DNA from: Cymodocea nodosa
Taxonomy: Eukaryota; Streptophyta; Magnoliopsida; Alismatales; Cymodoceaceae
Direction of reading: 5' to 3'
Assembly: GCA_036874045.1 (NCBI GenBank)
Contig: CM072339.1
Coordinates: 2,301,501 to 2,365,500, forward strand
DNA length: 64,000 nucleotides
The stretch's first letter is position 1; each line of letters opens with the position of its first letter. The position numbers and the translations under genes were made by a program. Under the pieces are notes generated by a model. That model was not told the origin of the DNA, did no database searches, and saw only the letters and a program-made list of their open reading frames with translations. Shown piece by piece: positions 50,075 through 61,765 of the stretch.

Positions 50075-53000
50075 ATGCCGACAGGTACGAGAGACCTCAG
50101 ATCGTTACCTTACGTAATCCGTAATGCCTCGATCCTTCGATATCCCCTTTTCGCTATCTCGTTGTCGTCTTGGTGGGAATCTCCTGGTTTGCTTTGCCTT
50201 TTCCCCTTACGTGTTAGTATGAATTTATTTCCGCGTTAGGATGTGACTGAGTTGCTGGGGGGACAGGGCTGGGCCGCTAGTGCTAGGGTAGTTTTGAGAA
50301 AAATTGCTTTTTTTTTTTTAATCCGAAAGTGAAGAAGATGGATAGCCGATTCTTGTAAGGAGATTTTGTCTTGGGTGGGAATATGTTTCGGACTTAAAGC
50401 TTACTTTTGGAATCCGAGGATCTGTGTTTTGGAGGCCATATTAGCATTTCTGAGACTTGGGAATTCCAAGATACTCTGGCTTTGCTAAAGTGAAGGTTCA
50501 TACATTTCAGATGGCCTACCCGTACAAAAGCGGGCATGGCTGAGCAGTAGGAGGATACCCAGTCATTCTGGGACAGTGGGAGCCATGATAGGACAATGAG
50601 ATAACCGGAATCCACCAATGGATCGAGCTTTCTGGAAGTTAAGGGCTTACGTTCAATGATCAGCCAGAAAATCACGGAAGATTGTAATTCTCAATGAAAA
50701 GTTCAGTTTCAAGAAGCATTATATTTCATTTCCTCCTTTTTTTATTGGTGGCATAGTTAGATGCTGGTAGTACATCGTCCAGGTTCTCCTGGCAACTTTC
50801 TTGACTTAACTAATTGGCATTACGGATCAATTTTGGATTTTGTACTTATAAACTTTCTTCATTAACTCTTTTTGATAACTTAATTGTCATGCAGTGAGAG
50901 TTCAGTGGCAGAAGGAGCTGTTTAAAGACGTAGAAATAGATACTAGTCAACCACTTTTTGTTTTTAAATGTCAGTTGTATGATCTTACGGGAGTTCCTCC
51001 AGATAGGCAAAAGATTATGGTAAAGGGTGGTCTTCTGAAGGTATAGGTCGTTCATTTACATATCAACAAATCAAGATACGGTTTTTCTTATGCTACTAAA
51101 AAGGAGAAAGTCTCCTAGTCTTAAATATAGTAAAATGTGAACACAGGATGATGCAGATTGGTCAGCCCTGACAATTAAACAGGTTTGACTTTAATAATCT
51201 TAGTCAATATGAACTTCTCTTCATCAATCTCATCAAATTTCCAACATTTGTTATCATATGAATTGTCTAGGGTCAAAAGTTGATGATGGTGGGAACTGCT
51301 GATGAAATTGTGAAAGCTCCTGAAAAGGGCCCAGTATTTATGGAAGACCTTCCAGAAGAAGAACAAGTTGTTGCTTTGGTATACTCCTTTTTGTTTTCTC
51401 ATATGTTTTGTTCTTATAGCATCTCTGGTTTTTATATTTTGATGTTTGCATACATCTTTTTGATGGGGGACAAAACATTACATCTGACCTTTGCAGAATA
51501 CATTCAATTACATCTAATAGAAAAACATATTTTCATTATTTTTAATTATCATTCAATAATAAATACTTAAATTCAAAATAAATAAATATATAAAAATTAC
51601 AATCAAATTTATAAACAAAAAATATGTAACAAAATAGTGAAATTATAACAATGAAAACAACTCAAAAGATGAAATCTGAAAAATATAAAAAATGTCCATT
51701 TAAATGGAAAAAATAGAAATTCTATTATAACAATGAAAATCCAATTTTTTTCTCAGAAAATGAATGTTTAAATGGTAAATGACTATTTTTAACAATTTTT
51801 TTTTGCATTTTTTCAAAAAAAAAGGATTGTGTTGAAATTATTTAAATGGTGTTTAAGTGGCCATTTTTCTGTTTTTTTGCAATAGTGCTTTTGATGCCCT
51901 TGCACATGATCTTTATATGCTATTTGCTCATGTAAAATTCTGGTTATTGTAAAGTGATTACTTACTGATTTATGGTTGTTATCACCACATTTTGAATTCA
52001 TGCTTTTATTCATAGCTTTCAACTACTTTTATAGGGTCACACTGCTGGCCTCTATAATCTGGGAAACACTTGCTACATGAATTCCACGGTGCAGTGTTTG
52101 CATTCTGTTCCAGAGTTAAAATGTGCATTGACAAAGTGAGTTTTTCCTTACCAAAACGATCAGATTTATGAAGCTTATCTAATGATAAATTTCATGATGT
52201 CTTTTTTTGTTACAGTTATTCTACAAAGAGCAATGACTTAGATCAATCCTCTCATGATTTGACAATTGCCACCCGGAAACTATTTACTGACCTTGATCAA
52301 AGTGTTAATCCTATTTATCCATCACATTTCTGGATGGTTAGCTTTACCAAACTGGTTTCTGCTAGTTATGTAATATTGCCTTTTATGCTATCACTATATA
52401 ATTTTATTATTCATTGTTCACGTTGTGTACTCTTCTGTCAGCTATTGCGCAAAAAGTATCCTCAATTTGCACAGCAGCAAAATGGAATTTACATGCAGCA
52501 GGTTTTTCTTTCTTTCTTTATGTCTTTGAAACTTATCAAAGTGCAAGTTTTATGGTTTTACAGCTTCTCACCATCTGTAGGATGCAGAAGAGTGCTGGAC
52601 ACAACTTCTTTATACTATGTCCCAGTCTCTGAAGGGAACCCAGTCAAGGTACCACCTGTGTCTTTATTGCATCCTCCAATGCCTTGTGGATTCATGGATT
52701 ACATCTGTTTCTTATATTGACATATCATTTTTTTAATTGTAATTCTATCCCATTTAAGATTTCCACCTTAGTTTCTGAGTATCAAATGTTTGGTTTCATT
52801 AACAGAGAATCACCTGCAACTATCAAGGAACTCTTTGGTGTTGATCTTGCCAGCAGGTATTTCCAGCATTCATTTTCATACTGAAGCTATTTTGTTTAAG
52901 ACATATATAGTAAATATGGCTTGAGTGAAACATGCTTATTGTGTATCAATGGTGATGGGAAACTCTGTTTGCTTATCTTCTTAGTTCATGTCCTATCAAC

Positions 53001-56000
53001 CCACTAGAGTTCTGTATTTCACAAGTCCATTTATGAACATTTGCAACTCATATGTCCCTTTTATAAAAATCATAGAATTTTCTAGACTCTAGTTACACTC
53101 TCAGCTTCTCATGTAATAATTTTCAACCAGATTAAATAGTAAAAAAGATATATAGATAATGCACTATACGTTAATCATCTAAGTGCAATAAAAACTTCCT
53201 AAGCTTTGAATCAAAATTGATCCCTACATGATTGGGAGTGTTAGCTGGAGAGATGCCTCATTAATGTTGCTTGTTTCAGTTATGTGTTGGGAATCACAGT
53301 TTTGAAGCATTAGCCTGCAAATGCTGCAAATCAATAATGGAGTAGCTATTCCTTTAAATTGTAAGAAAAAATGTCTTAACTTCAAATCCAAAAACGAAAA
53401 CATAATCATCATTATAAAGAAAATTAAAAGCTACCATATGGATATTATCCAATCTAGATCCGTTTAGCTTCTATTTGGATATCCACCAATTCAAAGCTAT
53501 TAAGCTAATATTTGGATATTTGTCATTCCAAATAATTTGTGTATATTTACTATGATGTCATTCATATAAAAATAAGAAGGGTTGAAAACCAAAATAGATT
53601 TAGAAATATCATCTTCAAAATTAAAAAAAATCACATTTAATTTATCACACCACTCCAATTTATTTTTATATTGACTTCATAAAATAAAATTTAGGAAAGT
53701 GTATTATTGATATTTAGATGCTCAGATTTAGATTATCTGGATTTGACTTTTATTAGATTGTCAGATTCAGATATCCAAACTCCGATAAATCTGTCAATAT
53801 AAATTCATATATTTAAATAGTCATCTAAATATTAATTAGATGGATTCAATTATCCATATTTTAAATGGATATAGATTTATATACAAGTCTATTTGGTACA
53901 AATCCATTCCATTTATACCCTTATCTACTAGGTGTACTACACTGGCCTTTATGCTGATGGTTGATATTCTCATCTCTAACACAAAATTTTGAACTAAAAG
54001 AAATGTCTGATTTTTGTGGCAATGTCAACCCATGTCAACCATAGCATGTCTGTTTATTGGAAGCAGAAATGTGTTTATGATGGGACCCATGTTGTCGAGA
54101 TGGGTATTTAAGCAATCAACATGCTGAATTGGGGCATAGTTCTCCTCTGGTCTTGCCTCTTCCATTTTTGTGGGTGTAGATCTTCTCTGCTTGTTTTTGC
54201 TTTTGTTTTTACAGGTCTCAGATCTTTGTGTGTTGCAGCTGCCAACAGTAGGATTTTTACCTTCTCTGGTGATAAGAGTAAAAAATATTAAATGTTAGAA
54301 TGATAATTTTTCAAGTTTTAAAATAATGAATTAGTTGCATAATTACAAATCAAATACATTTACAAACATAAAGAATAGTAAAGCACTATGAACATGAAAA
54401 TAGTATAAGTTTAAAAATCGTTAAAAATCTAAATAAAATAAAAATTAGTAAATACATTAAAATTTTGTCTTTCATTTTTTTAAAAAATTAGGAAATTTCT
54501 AGATTGCACATATTAGTGAACAGTATTTCCAAATTCAGAAAATGACAGAAAACTCAAGGCAGAATAGGTAACGCATTTATATCATAGAATATTGTACTTC
54601 TTATATATGGTTCTTATTGGGGAAATTCTTTAATTTAAACATTTAATAGGGATTTTAAGAAAAATTCTATACTTTATTACATTTATATTGATCATATGTA
54701 GCATGGTTAATGTGATTAGTATTTATAAAAATTGACTCTAAGAGGTCTTATATGTAAATTATTTCTCACTTTAGCTAATCCTAGAGGCTCAAATCAAAAT
54801 TTGAAGTTTATTTGTTTTTACTTGGATTTATGTACTTCTAATGAATTTCCATTGATGTCATATTCATTTTTTGTTCTCATGTGATAAGAGGATATAATTA
54901 AAATGAAAAAAAGAAATTCTATAAAATTGTTATTTGCCCAGCTATACTTTATGATTCAGAATACTAAACTATAAAGTTAATCATGTACACAAAGTTAGTG
55001 TTGTAGAGATATGAATGCTTAGATAGATGTATGTTAATATTATAAAAGATAAATTTAAAAATGATTTTATTAGAAATAGAGAAGGAATTTCATCATATCC
55101 TTAGGAGGTTAAGGGATGTACCGATTTTATACAAGTCCAACATGAAACTAGCATTCTAACCTTGCATGATATGCTTTTTAACATCTAACATGTTACACTT
55201 TGGCCGTGACATTTGTTTTTATTGAAACATATGAAATGAGTGGAAGTTGTATATCATGTATGAGCAAACAATGACTCTATATATAAAAGCTATATAAAAA
55301 GGACAAAAACATCATAAGTAATGTGAGATTAAACCCACTTATAACACAAAACCCTTAAACATTATTTACTCTCATATTTCCATTCAAGCTGAAGACTTAA
55401 TAACTCAGTAGTAGACTTAATAACAACTCAACAAACATAATAAGAAATAACAAATACATAGAGGAATATAAAAATTGATTGCTGCAATAGAAGTAGTAAC
55501 AACGACAATAATTTGAGAACTTTATCTCAAATAGGAGAATAACCATTGGATACATTCATGGGCATGAAACCAATTGCTATAGCAATAGGTAGTAATTTGA
55601 GAATTATATCTCAAACAATAATAGAATAACCATTGGATAATACAATCTGAAAGATAAAGATAATAATAGAATTATAGTAATAAAGATGTTGACGATGGTG
55701 TTGTTGGTTGGTGCAAGTGAAAATAATAGTGGTTCCCTAGAATAGGCAGGAGAATGGAGGAGGTAGAGTTAGAGTGCAGGCCTATAATGAGTGAGGAGTG
55801 GGAATGGCATTGATAGTTGGATAGGCTCAATGAACTTACTACTAGAGGGCCTAAAGGAGAGTGCTAGATTGGTAGGTGAGGAGGTTGGAGTGAAATGGGG
55901 GGACAACACAAGGTAGAAATAAGGGAGGCCAACTAGAACAAGGGAAGGTGGAGACAACAATGGTGGTTGGGAAGGAGGAGAGTGATGACTAAAGTTTCCA

Positions 56001-58992
56001 TCCTTTTGCCTAAATCATACACATTTTTGGACTTTAAAAAGCTAAATTATGATACCATGTTAGAACATTAAAATGGGTGGAAGTTGTATATCATTCATAA
56101 GCAAAAAAATATAGAGGCTATATATACTCTCGATGCTCTTGAATGAGGAAAGTAGCAAGAGGTTAAGAAACACTAGTGGCTTTTAGTGGAGTTCATCATT
56201 GAGATGAACAAATGATATCTTGTATAACAACGTTGGTAGGCTAAGGCATAATGTTAGAACTCTTGTGTTTTGATAATGCAAAATATTCATGTGAGAAATT
56301 AATATGTATTTCACAAAGATAGGTCAAACATGCTAGACGAATGTTAGCACAAGAAAATTAGAAGAACTCTGGAAGAAATCATTGAGTTGCAGGTCAATCA
56401 GATAATTTCAAATAAGTTTGAAAAGTTTCATAGTTGTTCGAAAGGTTTCACAAATGTGCTCGGAAGGTTTAATAGTTGTTTGGAAGGTTTCACAAGTTTT
56501 TGGAAGGTTTTAGATAAATTATCTGAAAATCAAATAATTTCACGTGTAGAACTTAAAAAGTCACGTGATGAGCACAAAAGAATAACAAACTAAGACCTTC
56601 GGATAGCTTGAATAATTGTTCGAGTTTTTAAAAGATTTCACAGATATGTTAAGAATGTTTCACAGGTTTTCAGAAAGTTTCAAGTAAACTGTTCAAAATT
56701 CAAATGACCTCATGTGTAGAATTTAAAGGTCACTTGATAAACATACAGGAATAACTGTTTGAGTTTTTCGAATGACTTAGACAAGTTTTCAGATGGTTTG
56801 GAAATAACAGTTCAAGTTTTTTGAAAGGTTTCAAGCCAACACTTTGAAATCGAGTAATTGGTAGTGAAATAGTTTGAACTTTTGATAGTTAGTAAAACGG
56901 TAACTTACCATTTTTAGGACTGGCAAATCAGTAAGTAAACAGATTCATATTGTTGAAAGAAAATATGATCATTGGTATTATAGATATAAATATAACTAGA
57001 TCATTCAACGAAACAATGTTAATACAAAAGAAAAAGAGATATAGAGATATATACAGATAGAGAAAAAATATTGCAGATCATCTACCATTATAGAAGAAAA
57101 CATAATTTGGATTTTATACAATAGAGAATAGATTGTGAAAGTTGAAAATACAAGAAGATTTTCAAGTTATTTGTGCACTGAAATTTTGATCCAAGAAGGA
57201 TCATAGATTTATGGTTTAAGAGATTTGACCTGAAAGCTCAAGTAGTTGGTTGCTGAATTTTGACTTGAAAACTTAATGTTGGTTTTTGCTTCGACTTAAA
57301 AGTAAGTGTATATACGAAGTAAGTGTATGTAAGTGTTTGAATACTTAGTGAAGTCTAAGTGATCATTGAAGGTGGACTAGTAAAGTTTTTGAATCACCTA
57401 AAATTTTTATATGTTTTTATCGAAGTAAGTGCATGCTTTAATTATATCTTTGTGACTTCAAGTTTGATTATTAAATTCATATAAATTAGAAATTTTTTTA
57501 ATTAAGCATAGATCCTATTCACTCCCTCTCTGGTGATCCATTCAATCCTAATACATAAATGATGTGTTTACTTGGGGGTAAAGGTGTTGACAATGGTGGT
57601 GTTGGTTGATGCAGGTGAGAATAGCAATGGTTCCATAGAAGGAAAGTAATAACAGGCAAGAGATGGGAGGAGGTGGAGAAGTTAGAAAGCAAGCTTGTGA
57701 CAAGCAAGGAGTGGAAATGGTGTTGATAGTTGGATAGGCTTGATGAACTTGCTACTAGAGGGCTTAAAGGAGAGTGCTAGATTGGCGGGGGAGGAGGTTG
57801 GAGCGAAATAGAGTGGGGGGAGGCAATGCAAGAGAAGAATAGGAGAAGCCAACTAGCATGAGGGAAGGTGAAGATGACAAAGGTGGTTGAGAGAGAGGAG
57901 AATGATAGCTAGGGTTTCTCTCCTAGTGACTAAATCATATACATTTTTGGACTTTCAAAAGCTAAGTTTTGATATTGTTAGATCATAAAAAATGGGTGGA
58001 AGTTGTATATCATTCATAAGCAGACAACACATCTATAAATAAAGGCTATATAAAGAGAACAAGGACACCATAAGCATTGTGTGACTAAACCCACTTACGA
58101 CACAAAACCCTAATACATTATTTACTCTTACAGTTTCGTAAATGCCAATTTTACTAGTAGTTCAACATTTCTATCTGAAATTGAAATGCATGTTTGGGAG
58201 AGGGGAAGTGAAAAGATGATTGCAAAAATGGAGGGGATTGTTGCTCTATATTTTCCTTTAATTAGTCAATTACTTAATATCAAGCTTTGAAAGTTAGCTT
58301 TTTTAAAATTTGCTTTTTCCTCCAGCTTCTTCTCTATTTGATTTGTGGATATCTACTCTAAGGTTCACTGTATCTGTGGGGTGTGTGGGGCAGTTGCTTC
58401 ATGTTACCTTACATGTTCTTCTTTTCTCATTTATTAACCAAATATACATACTAATTGTTATAAAAATTTACAAGAAATTGCTTATAATGTTACAAGCACT
58501 ATGGTTTTAATGGATCATAGAAAGATACCCCCACTAGTTATCTATGAGATGCTCCTTTGTTTTGTAAGGATTTCACTTTCAAATCCTTAAGAAACTGTTG
58601 GTGTTTTGCAGTTTATATTGGGTTTGAATCATTTGATGCTTGCAGTGGTTCAGGATTTACTAATTTTAATTTTTTGCACTAACATAGTGGTTCTTGTTAA
58701 TGGATTTTCATGGCTTCCAATAATTGATGAAAACCTTGATGGGATTTTTTGCAAAATTCATGGTCACGTAAACATTTGCTGATTACATAGATTTTGCACT
58801 AATGGTGCTGCATCTTTTTCTCTTTTATTTTTATTGAAGCCCAGACATTTTGTTAGAAGTTCTTGACAAATCTCTTTTGGCAGAGTACATTGTGTAGAAA
58901 GTGGTGAAGAAAGCACAGAAACAGAATCAGTATATGCACTAAAGTGCCACATCTCTATGCATGTGAATCATTTGCATGAGGGCCTTAAGAAT
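50075..58992 (+). CDS. UBP6: Ubiquitin-specific protease UBP6/UBP7 type, N-terminal 270 residues (gene continues past the window)
   Basis: Ten coding exons, all GT-AG and in frame: 50075-50084, 50895-51040, 51147-51182, 51271-51378, 52035-52135, 52216-52336, 52442-52501, 52581-52648, 52806-52856 and 58884-58992. Exon 1 codes only MPT plus one base. Residues 4-77 are a ubiquitin-like domain (VRVQWQKELF, then DRQKIMVKGGLLKDD). The USP Cys box GLYNLGNTCYMNSTVQCLHS starts at 105, with the catalytic Cys at 113; QQDAEECWTQLL is the next conserved block, and ESGEESTETESVYALKCHIS follows. The ubiquitin-like domain docks such enzymes on the proteasome, where they trim ubiquitin; human USP14 is the counterpart. 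The family is about 480 residues, so the His box and last exons lie beyond 64000. UBP6 and UBP7 cannot be separated here. Intron 9 is 6.0 kb and intron 10 more than 5.0 kb. Confidence 0.93.
51480..51890. other. AT-rich insert-like block in UBP intron 4
   Basis: A ~400-base A-rich block with repeated ATTTAAATGG motifs (near 51697, 51767 and 51840), in an intron otherwise T-rich. Probably a MITE, but no inverted ends were resolved. Confidence 0.25.
52857..55218. other. First part of UBP intron 9
   Basis: Mostly AT-rich. 53440-53930 repeats TATTTGGATAT and ATCCAAAT-type motifs in both orientations and looks like a decayed DNA element, but ends could not be fixed. No coding sequence is seen. Confidence 0.3.
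55219..58132 (-). mobile_element. Tandem miniature LTR retroelement (TRIM-like) array in UBP intron 9
   Basis: Three related ~157-bp LTR-like copies lie at about 55219-55375, 56058-56135 (partial) and 57976-58132; the last runs TGTTAGATC to TTACTCTTACA. Two related internal regions follow LTRs on the minus strand: 55680-56050 and 57590-57970. A tRNA-Met-type primer-binding site (GATACCA on the plus strand, 56051-56057) abuts the middle LTR, and a diverged one abuts the right LTR. The internal parts have no protein-coding capacity, as expected of TRIMs. The order LTR-internal-LTR-internal-LTR fits a tandem product of recombination. A solo LTR is nested in the right unit. All are fossils. Confidence 0.6.
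56252..57553 (+). mobile_element. Solo LTR (~1.3 kb, SIRE/Maximus-like Copia), nested
   Basis: It starts TGTTAGAACTCTTGTGTTTT and ends with TATTCACTCCCTCTCTGGTG then TTCAATCCTAATA, like SIRE/Maximus LTR ends (family: CACCCCCCCTCTAGG). The 5-bp CATAA flanks it on both sides (56247-56251 and 57554-57558), so insertion borders are intact. The interior repeats GGAAGGTTTCACAAG-like motifs. With no internal region, it is the product of LTR-LTR recombination. The intact target duplication suggests moderate age, younger than the copy at 37.8 kb. Confidence 0.75.
58324..58501 (+). repeat. Direct repeat upstream of UBP exon 10, copy 1
   Basis: Starts AGCTTCTTCTCTATTTGATT and ends GTTACAAGCACTA. The second copy is at 59288-59462. 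Confidence 0.85.
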
Positions 58993-59287
58993 GTATGTAT
59001 TTATGACAGTATAAGATTTTTCATTTATATATTCTTCATTTGTCAAAGTAACTCTTCAATTTTAAAATACCTTTGTTTTTGAAATAGTAGATTTGAACTG
59101 CAACATCGAAAATGTTCACACCTTTTCTTTTGCATGGGATTTTGATGCTAATCAAACAAAACTTTGGTTCAGTTATACCAGTTACAGATGATTTCAACAT
59201 ACATACAATTGTATGTCTACCTAATTCCAAGAGAAAGGAACCAGTGCGCAACTGAATTCTTAATAGTTAACTCTATATCAGGATATC

Positions 59288-59462
59288 AGCTTCTTCTCTA
59301 TTTGATTTGCGGATATCTACTCTAAAGTTAACTGTATCTTTGAGGTGTGTGCGTGGTAGTTGCATGAAGTTACCTTACATGTTCTTTTCTCATTAATTAA
59401 CCAAATATGCATACTAAATGCTATCAACAATTACAGAAAATTGCTTAATGTTACAAGCACTA
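59288..59462 (+). repeat. Direct repeat downstream of UBP exon 10, copy 2
   Basis: About 175 bases that follow the copy at 58324-58501 nearly base for base, offset 964, with scattered substitutions and a few short indels. UBP exon 10 (58884-58992) lies between the copies. Confidence 0.85.
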
Positions 59463-60700
59463 CTACTTTTTATTGAACCTGGCTGCTGCTAGAATGTCCA
59501 TGGATAGAATATCCCCTTTTGAAATAATATTGTGTTTGACCAGCAGAACCTAGACAGTTGAACTGTTGAAACCTCTTTTGTTAATTTTTTGTGATTCACC
59601 CTTCATTCTCTTTCTTTGTTAGTATTGAACCAACCTTATGAAAGTGTTCAACTCCATGTTCATGTCATCTTTGAACCACCCTAATGAAGCCCATTACCGA
59701 CCAGATCATTGATCAGGTGAAAAGTTATCCCAGAAAAGAAAAGCCTTGCCCCTGTACATCTCATTTCACTTCTGCCAAGTAGCCCACAGCACCACATGCA
59801 CTTTTTTGGATCTTCTGCTTCAGATAGATATTTTCCTAGGAACGGATCCAACTCAAATAATATCTGGTGCTCTGATTAACAAGAACTGGAAGGAAAGTTC
59901 TTCATACCTCCAAGTAATCAGGTATTTAAAGAAGAGGTGTACTGACATGCTGTGGAGGATATCATTCCAGCCTATGGTCTCTTTAATTGCTGGGCTAGGA
60001 TTCTTATTTTCAAAAGCTATGATTTTATTGTGTTGTGCAATGCAAATGGGCTTGAGTTGGGCTTAATTTGTGTAATATGGCTATTTGTACCTTTGTGTAA
60101 ATCCTAACGGAAGGATCATAATGACCTCCCCTTGTAATTGGAAGAAACTTATTCATTAAAAAGATTCTGCTCACAATAACACCACCACCAATTAATGCTA
60201 CTATGATGCAGTTTCGTGGTTCCTTTTCTTTCATTTATTTAAATTATATAATTTTAATTTTTTTCCTCACTATTTCTAAGTAATTTTTTGGTCTTTCTTT
60301 GCTTCTTTTAGTTTCAGTTGCATTAATTATCCTTTCCTTATATATGCATTTATAGATCTTGGCGTTCAGTGGATGTGACTTAACTTTCTAAGATGATTTT
60401 CTCTTATTTTAATTTATTCTATTTCAGATAAAATCATTTTTTAATTTATCTTGTATTGTATTACTAGTCATCCATGTCAAAATTCAGATCTTTTTTTTGC
60501 ACTAATTTATTGTATATGTTTGTGTTTAACAATTTAACATTTTATTGCTATAAATATAGTTGTGTTAATAAATATTTTCTTGAATTTTATTTTTAATTTT
60601 AGGGCTTTTTTTTGTTATATAATACTTTAGATGTATTTCTCTACTTTGTTCAACTTTAATTCTTTGAATAACATCTTTTATAATTACTTATTAATTTCAT
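59463..60700. other. UBP intron 10, no element identified
   Basis: T-rich intron-like sequence. An open segment at 59746-60066 has no family resemblance I can support. The next expected UBP exon (coding a HEGLK-GLKGELEK-like segment) was not found here. Confidence 0.3.
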
Positions 60701-60714
60701 TTCCATCATTTTTC

Positions 60715-60830
60715 TAGTCTTTGTATATTGATGAAAAATGATGGAAATTGAAATTTGATTGTTTATGCACTTGACAAAAAATGTTGAAAATTGAAATTTA
60801 GGTATTTATGCATGTAGTAGAAATAATTTA
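60715..60830. repeat. Harbinger-type subterminal repeat pair
   Basis: GAAAAATGATGGAAATTGAA and CAAAAAATGTTGAAAATTGA occur 42 bases apart (about 60734 and 60776), each followed by ATTTGATTGTTTATGCAC or ATTTAGGTATTTATGCAT. They match the motif pair at 48.1, 33.8 and 4.7 kb. Confidence 0.5.
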
Positions 60831-61440
60831 ATTTACTTCTTAATTTTCTAATTTAATCCTTAAATCACTAAATTAAACCACTTAAATTACCTAATTAAAT
60901 TACTCGCATTACTTAATTTAATTTCCTAAGTAATCCCTAATTTATTTATTTTAAATCCCTAATCAAATCCTTAACAACTTAATTAATTCCTTAATTCCAA
61001 ATTAAAACCTTAATCATTTAATTTAATCACTTTTAATTCATAATCTGTAATCCTTGGGCACTTGATTCACCTTATTCGGGTGCTTGACTGGCACATATTG
61101 AATCCTTAGCATCGTATGAATTGTACCCTTGAATGCCTGATTTGCATGTACCCTTGGCACTGCACAGATCGAACCTTCAGGCACCTAATTCACCTGATTT
61201 GGGATTGCAATGTGCAGAAAATGAATTTCGAATGTGTAAAGTTGGAAAATTTGGAAAACTTTACTTTTTATATACCAACAAATCAAGAATTTTTTTTTAA
61301 AATTTTTTGGATGCACAAATGTCAAGAAAATCTAGAAAATTTTCTAGATTTTCCTTCCCCTTCTTCTCTGAGGGCACAAACACTACCTAAATATCTAACA
61401 ATTTTTACCATTAGGGATCTCACGCCTATCTAATTTTACA
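60831..61440 (+). mobile_element. LTR-like block with short-period TTAATT repeats
   Basis: 60831-61050 is a run of degenerate 12-16-base units around CCTTAATTAAATCA. 61050-61210 repeats a CCTTGG/AGGCAC...TGATTCACC-like module about three times. This pattern and the Gypsy gag piece just downstream suggest a Gypsy LTR and leader. Borders are open and the element is broken. Confidence 0.35.
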
Positions 61441-61599
61441 CTTTCAGCATTTTTCCAATCATTGTCAAACTTATACTCCATATATTTAGTCTTTAGCCTA
61501 CTTAGTCTAAATGACTTGGATTCTAGGTATTTCTTCATAAATCTAATTTAGAACTAATTCCTAGTTTAGTCAACTAAAACTATGCCATTAATAGATTCT

Positions 61600-61765
61600 A
61601 TCTCCAACCTCTTCGGAAAAAGGGAAGAAGTGATCTGTATCCTACATGGAACTACCATAAAGAATGTAACGAAGATCACCATCAACCATCCATTTACTTC
61701 TATATGAAAGGTCAAATGCTTATTTAGTAGGGGATTTCTGATTTGTTTCCCTGATTCACTCTAGA
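61600..61765 (+). mobile_element. Ty3-Gypsy gag fragment (zinc-knuckle-like region)
   Basis: The plus strand reads a segment like DLYPTWNYHKECNEDHHQPS followed by IYFYMKGQML, matching the CRYHRDHGHDTEDC--LK-QIE region of plant Gypsy gag in spacing and key residues. It is short, broken and old. Confidence 0.4.

Noticed and set aside
59746-60066. Possible membrane-protein gene from a 106-codon open frame
   Set aside because: It lies in a UBP intron, matches no family and has no supporting splice or promoter context.
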